Positions 1 to 6,511 of a stretch of 7,881 nucleotides of DNA are shown piece by piece (within the stretch, counting starts at the first letter, position 1; the number at the start of each line of letters is the position of its first letter). Below the pieces are notes generated by a model, which was not told where the DNA came from, did no database searches, and saw only the letters and a list, made by a program, of their open reading frames with translations. Position numbers and translations under genes: made by a program. Source of the DNA: an uncultured Chlorobiaceae bacterium (GTDB lineage Bacteria; Bacteroidota; Chlorobiia; Chlorobiales; Chlorobiaceae); contig CAIYWF010000074.1 in the NCBI GenBank assembly GCA_903929845.1, positions 1-7,881 on the forward strand, written 5' to 3'.

Positions 1-1368
1 GATGAGTTACAAAAGCAGGGTGCCCGTTGTATGGATTGCGGGACACCGTACTGCCATACAGGGTTTATGCTGAGCGGTATGACGAGCGGTTGCCCGATTC
101 ATAATCTTATTCCCGAGTGGAACGATTATATCTATAACGGGTTTTGGCGCGAGGCTTACGATCGGCTTATAAAAACAAATAATTTTCCGGAATTTACAGG
201 AAGGGTTTGTCCTGCTCCGTGCGAAGGTTCCTGTGTCCTCGGCATTATTGAACCGCCGGTTACCATCAAGAACATCGAGTGTTCGATTATAGAGCATGCG
301 TTTGCTGAAGGTTGGGTTGAACCGAAAAACATTCTCCACAGAACAGGAAAACGGGTGGCTGTTGTGGGGTCAGGCCCTGCGGGACTTGCCTGTGCTGACC
401 AGCTTAATAAAGCAGGCCATAGTGTTACGGTGTTTGAACGGGATAATCGTTTCGGAGGCCTTATGATGTATGGTATTCCGAACATGAAGCTTGACAAAAA
501 GTTTGTGATAGACCGCCGTATTGAGCTGATGAAGCAGGAGGGAATCAATTTCATGGAGAGCACTGAGGTTGGTGTAGACTATCCTGCCGATAAACTCCTT
601 GAAGAGTTTGACGCCGTTGTGCTTTGTACCGGCGCAACAAAACCTCGAAATCTTGCAGAAGAGGGTCGTGAATTGCCTGGCATCCATTTCGCCATGGACT
701 TTCTTCGTTCCAGTACTAAAGCCCTGCTTGACGAAAGTGCTCCAGCTCTTTCAGCTTTCGATAAAAATGTTGTTGTTATTGGAGGCGGCGACACCGGTAC
801 AGACTGTGTCGCAACGTCACTGCGCCAAGGGTGCAAAAGTGTTCTGCAGCTTGAAATTATGCCGAAACCACCTCTTGATCGCCAGCGCGATAATCCCTGG
901 CCCGAATGGCCAAAAACCTTCAAGGTGGATTACGGGCAGGAAGAAGCTGAGTTTGTGCAGGGAGATGATCCGAGAAAATATTCCATGATGACCAAGAAGT
1001 TTCTTGCTGACGAAAAAGGTGCACTGCAAGCAGTCGAGGTTTCCAGGGTGGAATGGGTAAGAGACAATGGTCATTTTGCTCCGCAGCCTGTTGCTGGTAC
1101 TGAGCAGATTATTCAGGCAGAGCTTGTGTTGCTTGCCATGGGGTTCATCGGGCCGGAGGAGCATCTTCTGCAACAGCTTCAGGTGATCCAGGACGAGCGA
1201 TCAAACATCAAGGCGACGGATAAAACATATCACACCAATCGGGAAAGAATTTTTGCCGCAGGTGATGCCCGTCGAGGTCAGAGTCTTGTGGTTTGGGCTA
1301 TTCATGAGGGCAGATCTGCTGCGCGTGAGTGCGACCGGTTTCTGATGGGCTACACCAGTCTTCCGTAA
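1..1368 (+). CDS. gltD: Glutamate synthase (NADPH) small subunit, 5' end cut by window edge
   Basis: This is the beta subunit of NADPH-dependent glutamate synthase (GOGAT). It takes electrons from NADPH through FAD and iron-sulfur clusters to the large subunit, which makes glutamate from glutamine and 2-oxoglutarate in the cytoplasm. The frame is open from base 1, so the ATG at 31 is internal; 455 residues are present and roughly 30-40 N-terminal residues are probably missing. Visible features: N-terminal Fe-S cysteines encoded at 28, 37, 52 and 91, and a second set at 208, 220 and 232 (CPAPCEGSC); an FAD-binding GSGPAG at 367-384; an NADPH-binding GGGDTG at 781-798; and the C-terminal AAGDARRG FAD motif near 1256-1279. 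The stretch around 862-990 (PKPPLDRQRDNPWPEWP, DDPRKYSMM) is typical of GltD rather than of related oxidoreductase subunits. The gene is intact to its stop. A small gene follows after 25 bases. gltB is not in the window. Confidence 0.95.
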   Translation, partial: DELQKQGARCMDCGTPYCHTGFMLSGMTSGCPIHNLIPEWNDYIYNGFWREAYDRLIKTNNFPEFTGRVCPAPCEGSCVLGIIEPPVTIKNIECSIIEHAFAEGWVEPKNILHRTGKRVAVVGSGPAGLACADQLNKAGHSVTVFERDNRFGGLMMYGIPNMKLDKKFVIDRRIELMKQEGINFMESTEVGVDYPADKLLEEFDAVVLCTGATKPRNLAEEGRELPGIHFAMDFLRSSTKALLDESAPALSAFDKNVVVIGGGDTGTDCVATSLRQGCKSVLQLEIMPKPPLDRQRDNPWPEWPKTFKVDYGQEEAEFVQGDDPRKYSMMTKKFLADEKGALQAVEVSRVEWVRDNGHFAPQPVAGTEQIIQAELVLLAMGFIGPEEHLLQQLQVIQDERSNIKATDKTYHTNRERIFAAGDARRGQSLVVWAIHEGRSAARECDRFLMGYTSLP

Positions 1369-1393
1369 ACAATTACTTAACCAGGGGGGATTT

Positions 1394-1663
1394 ATGGAAC
1401 AGCAAAAACTCAGGGAACTCCTTGATACACTTCACCAAGAGCTTGAGCAGGTAGAATCCATTGACGAAACCACTGAAGTTGTTCTGTCTAATCTCAGGGC
1501 GGATATGCAGAGATTACTGGCCGAAAAAGTCGGTACTATCCATGAAGACGAATCGCTAGTGGAGCGCATGAACGAGGCCCTCGACCATTTTGAGACCGAT
1601 CATCCCAAACTGAGCTTGACTATTCAGCATATCCTGGACAGTCTGGCAAAGATGGGATTTTAA
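1394..1663 (+). CDS. DUF4404 family small protein
   Basis: This 89-residue protein is acidic and strongly helical, with no signal peptide or membrane segment, so it is probably cytoplasmic. The pattern of an N-terminal helix (LRELLDTLHQELEQVESID), a central LRADMQRLL helix, then DESLVERMNEALDHFETDHPKLS and a C-terminal LDSLAKMGF matches what I recall of the DUF4404 family. That family is uncharacterised, usually 85-90 residues, and has this same MG-hydrophobic ending. The start is supported by a strong Shine-Dalgarno (AGGGGGGA, 1383-1390) close to the ATG. The gene lies 25 bases after gltD and 40 bases before clpX on the same strand with no terminator in either gap, so it may be co-transcribed with both. 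Function is unknown; the helical heptad-like pattern would suit a coiled-coil dimer, which is inference. Confidence 0.8.
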   Translation: MEQQKLRELLDTLHQELEQVESIDETTEVVLSNLRADMQRLLAEKVGTIHEDESLVERMNEALDHFETDHPKLSLTIQHILDSLAKMGF

Positions 1664-1703
1664 GTTATTACCTTATTAATTTGACGGAAAGCATGTTTGT
1701 TTC

Positions 1704-3020
1704 ATGACGAGAGAACGAGAACCCGGAAGAGGGAAAACAAGAGGCGACAACGGCACTAATGATCAGGTATACTGTTCATTTTGCGGTAGAAGTGCCCATG
1801 AGGTCAACAGCATGATTGCTGGTCCTAAAGCATTTATATGCGATCGCTGTATTAAAACATCTTACGAGATCCTGCGTAAAGAGGTCAATGCAGTACCGCC
1901 TGCAGAAAAGGTTCAGGAGAGGCCGTTTCAGCCGCGCCTTGCAAGTCCCAAAGCTATCATGGATTCTCTTGACCAGTATGTTGTTGGGCAGGAGATAGCC
2001 AAAAAGTCACTTTCGGTAGCGGTCTACAACCATTACAAGAGGATTGATTCGCAGGAATTGAAGGATGAACAAGATGATGTTGTTATTGAAAAAAGCAATA
2101 TTCTGCTTATTGGACCGACCGGCACAGGAAAAACCCTTCTTGCCCAGACACTTGCCAATTTGCTTGAAGTGCCCTTTTCTATCGTTGATGCCACCTCGCT
2201 GACCGAAGCGGGATATGTAGGTGATGACGTTGAAACTATTCTTGCCCGATTGCTCCATGCTTCCGATTTCAATCTGGAACGGGCGGAACGGGGCATTATC
2301 TACGTTGATGAGATCGATAAAATTGCCCGCAAATCAGCTAACGTCTCAATTACCCGCGACGTTTCCGGAGAAGGAGTTCAGCAGGCTCTGCTGAAAATTC
2401 TTGAAGGCGCGGTTGTCGGTGTTCCGCCAAAAGGGGGACGCAAACATCCCGAACAGCAACTGATCAACATCAACACCAAGAACATCCTTTTTATATGCGG
2501 GGGAGCGTTTGAGGGTCTTGATCGGCTTATTGCCAAAAGAGTTTCAAAATCTTCGATGGGCTTTGGAGCAAAGGTCAAAACAACCCATACCGGTTATGAC
2601 CCGGAGATACTCAAGCTTGTCACCCAGGATGATCTGCACGACTACGGCCTTATTCCTGAATTTATCGGACGCCTTCCCGTGATTTCGACTCTTGAAATGC
2701 TCGACGAAAAGGCACTGCGCAACATTCTTGTAGAGCCTAAAAATGCCATTACCAAGCAATACAAAAAGTTGTTTGAAATGGACGGCGTGGAGCTTGAATT
2801 TACCGAAGAGTCGCTTGACAAGGTGGTACAGATAGCCATTGAGCGTGGTACAGGAGCCAGGGCTCTGCGTTCGGTTCTCGAAAATGTGATGATTGATATC
2901 ATGTTTGAGATTCCGTCAATGAAAAACACTCACAAATGTCGCATTACGGCCGACACCATAGAGAACAAAGCTCTTCCGGAATATTCATCCGGTGAGGTGA
3001 AAAAGAAAAAAACTGCATAA
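1704..3020 (+). CDS. clpX: ATP-dependent Clp protease ATP-binding subunit ClpX
   Basis: ClpX is the AAA+ unfoldase that recognises tagged substrates, unfolds them with ATP and feeds them to the ClpP peptidase in the cytoplasm. The 438 residues are complete and slightly longer than the usual ~420 because of a basic N-terminal extension. In order: C4 zinc-binding domain with C24, C27, C46 and C49; Walker A GPTGTGKT at 137-144; pore loop GYVG at 170-173; Walker B with D202/E203; RKH loop at 246-248; the ClpP-docking IGF-type loop, here MGF at 285-287; arginine finger near R323 (FIGR); and sensor-2 GAR at 384-386. All key residues are present, so the protein should be active. The ATG at 1704 is the only reasonable in-frame start, although the best Shine-Dalgarno-like run (GGAAAG, 1686-1691) is 12 bases away. 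clpP is not adjacent. An inverted repeat follows the stop directly. Confidence 0.98.
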   Translation: MTREREPGRGKTRGDNGTNDQVYCSFCGRSAHEVNSMIAGPKAFICDRCIKTSYEILRKEVNAVPPAEKVQERPFQPRLASPKAIMDSLDQYVVGQEIAKKSLSVAVYNHYKRIDSQELKDEQDDVVIEKSNILLIGPTGTGKTLLAQTLANLLEVPFSIVDATSLTEAGYVGDDVETILARLLHASDFNLERAERGIIYVDEIDKIARKSANVSITRDVSGEGVQQALLKILEGAVVGVPPKGGRKHPEQQLININTKNILFICGGAFEGLDRLIAKRVSKSSMGFGAKVKTTHTGYDPEILKLVTQDDLHDYGLIPEFIGRLPVISTLEMLDEKALRNILVEPKNAITKQYKKLFEMDGVELEFTEESLDKVVQIAIERGTGARALRSVLENVMIDIMFEIPSMKNTHKCRITADTIENKALPEYSSGEVKKKKTA

Positions 3021-3037
3021 AGCGCTGAATCAGCGCT
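3021..3037 (+). terminator. Possible weak terminator hairpin after clpX
   Basis: The bases immediately after the clpX stop form the inverted repeat AGCGCT-GAATC-AGCGCT. The arms are 6 bp (8 bp as an ideal palindrome with one central base) and GC-rich. A T-rich stretch follows at 3044-3056, but only after six other bases, so this is not a textbook intrinsic terminator. It could end or attenuate the clpX transcript before the tRNA gene. Confidence 0.45.
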
Positions 3038-3045
3038 CATGAGTT

Positions 3046-3073
3046 TTGTGTTTTATCATTGAAAGCCTATATT
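3046..3073 (+). promoter_or_regulatory. Possible promoter for tRNA-Val
   Basis: A -10-like TATATT at 3068-3073 lies about 18 bases before the tRNA 5' end, with a poor -35-like TTGTGT at 3046-3051 and a 16-base spacer. The position suits a tRNA promoter, but the -35 match is weak and the region is generally AT-rich. Confidence 0.3.
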
Positions 3074-3090
3074 AAAGGCCATTTAAGGAA

Positions 3091-3167
3091 GGGCGATTAG
3101 CTCAGTTGGTTAGAGCGCTACATTGACACTGTAGAGGTCAGAAGTTCGAATCTTCTATCGCCCACCA
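3091..3167 (+). tRNA. tRNA-Val (anticodon GAC)
   Basis: This complete 77-base tRNA folds into a full cloverleaf. The acceptor stem is GGGCGAT paired with ATCGCCC and the D stem is GCTC/GAGC. The anticodon stem CTACA/TGTAG holds the loop TTGACAC with anticodon GAC at 3125-3127. The T stem is AGAAG/CTTCT around TTCGAAT. The discriminator is A and the CCA end is encoded. GAC reads the valine codons GTC and GTT. The gene stands alone, with a strong terminator a few bases downstream. It separates the housekeeping genes on the left from the accessory-looking genes on the right. Confidence 0.97.
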
Positions 3168-3174
3168 TATCGAT

Positions 3175-3201
3175 AAAAAGCACGGAGTTTCTGTGCTTTT
3201 T
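3175..3201 (+). terminator. Rho-independent terminator of tRNA-Val
   Basis: A perfect 9-bp inverted repeat, AAAAAGCAC and GTGCTTTTT, surrounds a 9-base loop and ends in a T run eight bases after the tRNA CCA. The A run on the left arm means it could also work on the opposite strand. Confidence 0.85.
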
Positions 3202-3250
3202 GTGTTTCATAGAAATTAAGTTCCTTGAAATTATTTTTTTAGTAAAGCGT

Positions 3251-3259
3251 TGTGATAAT
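3251..3259 (+). promoter_or_regulatory. Possible extended -10 promoter element for the 85-residue gene
   Basis: TGTGATAAT fits an extended -10 (TG-n-GATAAT, 5 of 6 bases of the consensus hexamer) about 64 bases before the start codon at 3323. No good -35 lies at the right distance; the area upstream is simply A/T-rich. The position just after the tRNA terminator is where a new promoter is expected. Confidence 0.35.
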
Positions 3260-3322
3260 ATATTGTGTGCTTGCAGAGAGGAAATGCACATCGAAAAATA
3301 AAACAATTAATGGAGTAAAAGT

Positions 3323-3580
3323 ATGCAGACTATTTATGCCGACGGTATTGCCAACATTACACTGATTGATGGTGTTATTCGTTTGGATCTTGTCAATATC
3401 ACACAGATTGAAAAAGAGAAAGCAAATATTCGTCCTGTTGGCGCACTGGCAATGTCAGTCCCCGCAATGCTTCGTACTCACGAGCAACTTTCACAGGCGA
3501 TCAATAAAATGGTTGAGGATGGCATTCTGAAAAAGAATGATACCACCCAGACGATTACTGATGGTTCGTTTTCTGAGTAA
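3323..3580 (+). CDS. Small conserved-looking protein of unknown function upstream of the RTX protease
   Basis: This 85-residue protein is not one I can name. GGAG at 3312-3315, seven bases before the ATG, is a good ribosome binding site. No signal peptide or membrane segment is visible. The N-terminal half (residues 1-28) reads as beta strands: YADGIANITLIDGVIRLDLVNI. A basic/acidic turn (EKEKANIRP) follows, then a strand ALAMSVPAML and a helix HEQLSQAINKMVEDGIL, with a polar tail rich in Thr and Asp. This compact two-layer outline vaguely recalls small proteins such as DUF3467, but that is weak inference. It ends 144 bases before the serralysin-type gene on the same strand, with a strong hairpin between. 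Possible roles include a cytoplasmic partner, a chaperone or an immunity-like factor for the exported protease; none is shown by sequence. Confidence 0.8.
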   Translation: MQTIYADGIANITLIDGVIRLDLVNITQIEKEKANIRPVGALAMSVPAMLRTHEQLSQAINKMVEDGILKKNDTTQTITDGSFSE

Positions 3581-3593
3581 TATATCCTGCTCC

Positions 3594-3632
3594 TGCGCTC
3601 ACCACTCTTGATTGGGCAGGGTAGTGAGCGCA
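3594..3632 (+). promoter_or_regulatory. Strong stem-loop between the small gene and the RTX protease gene
   Basis: TGCGCTCAC (3594-3602) pairs perfectly with GTGAGCGCA (3624-3632). The stem continues after one C/A mismatch by two more pairs, leaving a 15-base loop. No T run follows; the next bases are a pyrimidine-rich tract (about 3636-3656). It may be a partial terminator, an mRNA-stabilising 3' end for the small gene, or a control element in the leader of the protease mRNA. Confidence 0.5.
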
Positions 3633-3724
3633 AGACTATCTCTCCCTCCCTTCTTGTTGGTGATCTGGTAAAGTCAAAATATTGATGTTGTTGAACTCGG
3701 GCAGAAATTTCTGTTGACAGTGAT

Positions 3725-6205
3725 ATGCCAAATCCCTCACACTCTTCTGCCACGAGCATTTTTGTTTCAAGCGAGGTCAGCACCATTGATCCTCTCCTCA
3801 ACGAAAGCTTCCAAAAGTGGAGTGCTGGCTCTTTCTCTCAAGTAGCGCTCACCTACAGTTTTCCCTGGAGCAATGGGGTAACTGCTTATTGGCAGGAGCC
3901 AACGTACAGTCAGGTGCAGGAGCAGTTGGCGGCAAACCATTTTTGCTTGAATGCTGCTCAGATAGTCGCTGCGACCGATGCTCTTCAGGCTTGGGCTGAT
4001 GTGGCAGCACTCACCGTTACTGAAGTTATCGAGACCACAGATGATGTCGGAGACTTTCGTTTTGCATTTTCCTCCGCTGTTGGCAATGGAGTATGGGGGT
4101 ATAGCTCCTATCCAAACAACTATTGGGCAAATGCTGCGGATGTCTGGATCAATCCATCTGTTGCTACGGAAAGTGACTGGAATGATGGCTCGTATAACAT
4201 GCTTGCCCTCATCCATGAGACTGGTCACGGGCTTGGCTTGAAGCATCCCGGCAATTATGATGCGTTGGGGGGAGGTACCCCGCCGCCGTACCTTCCGGAA
4301 AATCTTGATTACCGTACCTATACGGTTATGTCCTATAATAGCCGCAATTTCTGGTATTTGTATCCCGGGCAGAGTCAATACACGGGAGTTTATCCATCGA
4401 CCCCGATGGTTTACGACATTGCCGCAATCCAGTACCTTTACGGGGCTAACAACAATTACCATACTGGTGATGACACCTACCGTTTTGATCCATTAACCCC
4501 TTTTTACCGTACTATTTGGGATGCAGGGGGCAATGATACTCTTGATGTGTCGAATTTCAGCACCAGGTGCGATATCGATTTGACCCCGGGTCACTATTCA
4601 TCGATTCGGTATATCGCCACCGGTACAATTGCTGACCTGTATGATGGCACGGATAACCTTGGCATTGCCTTTGGTGCTCTCATTGAAAATGCTGTGGGAG
4701 GTTCCAGTGCCGATACTCTTACCGGTAACAATCTCAATAATATGTTGGCTGGTGGTGGAGGAAATGATACGTTAAACGGCGAAGCAGGCAACGATATTCT
4801 GGATGGCGGTGATGGCGTTGATGCGGCAGTGTTCAGCGGGAACTTTATTGAGTATATCATCCATTACGACACAGGGACATTCATTTACGTTATTCAGGAC
4901 AAGGTTACAGATCGTGATGGTAGAGATTCTGCGTTTCAGATTGAATACTTTACATTTACCGACGTAACATTACTTGCCACCGATGCTGCTTCAGATCTTG
5001 CCGAACCGATAGTAGAGCTTTTCAGTCCGCCTGACGGAGCTGTTGATGTTCCTGTCAGCACCGATATCGTCCTTGCTTTCAGCGAAGCAATCCAGAAAGG
5101 CACAGGGATAATAACGCTCCACAGCAGTTCTGCCAGTGGAAAAGTGGTGGAAAGCTACGATGTGGCAACAAGCACAAATCTGACGGTTTCCGGTAATACT
5201 CTGACCATCAACCCGACCACTGATTTAGCATACAAGGCGCATTACTTTGTAACCTTCGATGAGGGCTCAATCAGTGACCTAGCTGGAAAACGCTATGCTT
5301 GCACCGATACCTACGACTTTACAACAGCAGCCCCTTTGCTTCACACTCTTGCAGGTAATGTCACGTTTTGGAAGAGCGGGGCTGCAATTGCCGATGTTAC
5401 CAGCATGCTTGCATCAATTCCTGTTACAGAAGGTACCCGGCCGGTTGAATTCAGGAATATACAGGTGGCCGCAGATGGTTCTCGAACCATCGAACTCTGG
5501 AAAACCTCATCAAAGAGCGATATCCATAATTTGCAACTTGAATTTGCCTTGTCTGAGGGCTCTGTTGCCGCATGGCAGGATGCTTCCGTTTTACCTTCGG
5601 GGTGGAGCTCCCTGGTCAATACCGGAACATCAGGCTTTTTTGTGCTTGGCGGTACGGGTATAACAGCATTGTCCGCAGAGTCGTTGCAGCTTGGCACCTT
5701 GACGCTGACCGTACCGACCAATACGCAGCATTTTGATTTATCCTTGAGCACAGGATGGCTGGGCAATGATGCGATTCCAACCTTTGGTACAGCATTGGAC
5801 ACTATGGTCACTGGCGCTGATGGTCTCTATCAGCATCACGACATGGCGGCAGGAACGTATACTCTGAGTAGTGCAAAAGCTGCTTCTGCCAACGATAACG
5901 GTGCTGTTGACCTGCTTGATGCCATTGCCATCCTCAAAAGCATCGTTGGACTGACGTCGCTGAATGACTATCAGAAGGTTGCCGCCGATTTCGACAAGGT
6001 TAATGGTGTGGATTTGAATGACGCCATCGGTATTCTCAAGCACGTGGTTGGTTTGCCTGCGCCAACACCGGAATGGGCGTTTGTGGATGAGGCGGATCCA
6101 TCGCATGACTCGTCGCACACAATATCTGTGGATGTGACTGCCGATACAGCGGTTGATCTGGTTGGCATTCTGCGCGGTGATGTTGATGGGAGCTGGGTGG
6201 GGTAA
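3725..6205 (+). CDS. Serralysin-type (M10B) RTX metalloprotease with Ig-like and dockerin-like C-terminal modules
   Basis: This is an 826-residue, probably secreted zinc protease. The catalytic domain (about 1-260) has the metzincin motif HETGHGLGLKHP, with zinc ligands H164, H168 and H174 and catalytic E165. The Met-turn VMSY has M202 and zinc-ligand Y204. The 38- and 40-residue spacings from the first His match serralysin as I recall it. The M10 C-terminal region follows (WDAGGNDTLD at 265-274), then degenerate RTX calcium-binding repeats at about 325-366 (GGGGNDTLNGEAGNDILDGG). An SbsA/SwmB-like Ig domain spans 426-535. A beta-rich, cohesin-like stretch runs from about 539 to 715. Two dockerin-like EF-hand repeats have loops at 721-732 and 755-766, each followed by a D-A-I-x-I-L-K helix. 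The protein ends GDVDGSWVG. It has no Sec signal, as expected for type I secretion, but no exporter is nearby. The ATG at 3725 is the only ATG in the open frame after the stop at 3692 and has a poor ribosome binding site. Confidence 0.93.
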   Translation: MPNPSHSSATSIFVSSEVSTIDPLLNESFQKWSAGSFSQVALTYSFPWSNGVTAYWQEPTYSQVQEQLAANHFCLNAAQIVAATDALQAWADVAALTVTEVIETTDDVGDFRFAFSSAVGNGVWGYSSYPNNYWANAADVWINPSVATESDWNDGSYNMLALIHETGHGLGLKHPGNYDALGGGTPPPYLPENLDYRTYTVMSYNSRNFWYLYPGQSQYTGVYPSTPMVYDIAAIQYLYGANNNYHTGDDTYRFDPLTPFYRTIWDAGGNDTLDVSNFSTRCDIDLTPGHYSSIRYIATGTIADLYDGTDNLGIAFGALIENAVGGSSADTLTGNNLNNMLAGGGGNDTLNGEAGNDILDGGDGVDAAVFSGNFIEYIIHYDTGTFIYVIQDKVTDRDGRDSAFQIEYFTFTDVTLLATDAASDLAEPIVELFSPPDGAVDVPVSTDIVLAFSEAIQKGTGIITLHSSSASGKVVESYDVATSTNLTVSGNTLTINPTTDLAYKAHYFVTFDEGSISDLAGKRYACTDTYDFTTAAPLLHTLAGNVTFWKSGAAIADVTSMLASIPVTEGTRPVEFRNIQVAADGSRTIELWKTSSKSDIHNLQLEFALSEGSVAAWQDASVLPSGWSSLVNTGTSGFFVLGGTGITALSAESLQLGTLTLTVPTNTQHFDLSLSTGWLGNDAIPTFGTALDTMVTGADGLYQHHDMAAGTYTLSSAKAASANDNGAVDLLDAIAILKSIVGLTSLNDYQKVAADFDKVNGVDLNDAIGILKHVVGLPAPTPEWAFVDEADPSHDSSHTISVDVTADTAVDLVGILRGDVDGSWVG

Positions 6206-6255
6206 GGGCGGAGACTCAATCAAAACCAAATGTTGAAGATCCGTCAAGGATTACT

Positions 6256-6354
6256 ATGTTTTTAAGAGGTTACACGGCGTACTTACTAATTATTTCACTA
6301 TCTTATAGCTATAGTTTATCGGGCAAGCTCTTTTCTGCGGATTATGAAGCATAA
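6256..6354 (+). CDS. Short reading frame with signal-peptide-like start; small peptide or gene remnant
   Basis: This frame encodes 32 residues. It has a good Shine-Dalgarno (AAGGA, 6246-6250) five bases before the ATG. The product has one early Arg followed by a hydrophobic stretch (AYLLIISLSYSYSLSG), which looks like the start of a signal peptide or a tiny membrane peptide. It ends 11 bases inside the next reading frame (ATG at 6344), an arrangement seen in translational coupling. It may be a real small gene or the leftover 5' end of a larger exported-protein gene. No family is recognised. Confidence 0.25.
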   Translation: MFLRGYTAYLLIISLSYSYSLSGKLFSADYEA

Positions 6355-6499
6355 CGACATTTTGTACAAAAAGCGAAAACCTCGTCTTCTGTGGGCGAAT
6401 GTTTATTGTCTTCTGGACTCTTCGAGCGGAGCGTCCATGTCCGTTCTTCCGGAACACTGGAAAAAAAGACTCGAAACAACTGATATTCTGGAATTGTGA
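6344..6499 (+). pseudogene. Probable N-terminal fragment of a glycosyltransferase
   Basis: The 51-codon frame starts at an ATG and ends at TGA (6497-6499). Its first ~32 residues contain KPRLLWANVYCLLDSSSGAS followed by MSV. This strongly resembles the first strand and glycine-containing loop of family-4-type (GT-B fold) glycosyltransferases, where such a segment binds the substrate near the N-terminus. After MSV the resemblance stops, and the next ~19 residues (LPEHWKKRLETTDILEL) are not what I would expect next. The frame continues in the same phase past the TGA into the fragment at 6512. Together these suggest a gene that lost its middle and then gained a stop. The match is from memory and has not been searched. 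Confidence 0.45.
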
Positions 6500-6511
6500 G
6501 CTACTCCTCTC

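Noticed and set aside
3118..3306. Minus-strand frame of 62 codons ending in a GDRRFELLTSTVSM-like tail
   Set aside because: It is the antisense of the tRNA-Val gene and its terminator; such tails are a known false-gene artefact of tRNA antisense translation.
3714..3719. TTGACA exactly matching a -35 box
   Set aside because: It lies directly before the protease ATG, and no -10 element occurs at the right distance downstream; transcription from here would miss the start codon.
3767..4462. Minus-strand 231-codon frame inside the protease gene
   Set aside because: It lies opposite the catalytic domain, which has an intact zinc motif on the plus strand. The minus product shows no domain and is a coding shadow.
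6497..6499. In-frame TGA as a selenocysteine codon
   Set aside because: No convincing SECIS-type hairpin is seen right after it, and the flanking fragments look like a deleted gene, so a nonsense change is simpler.
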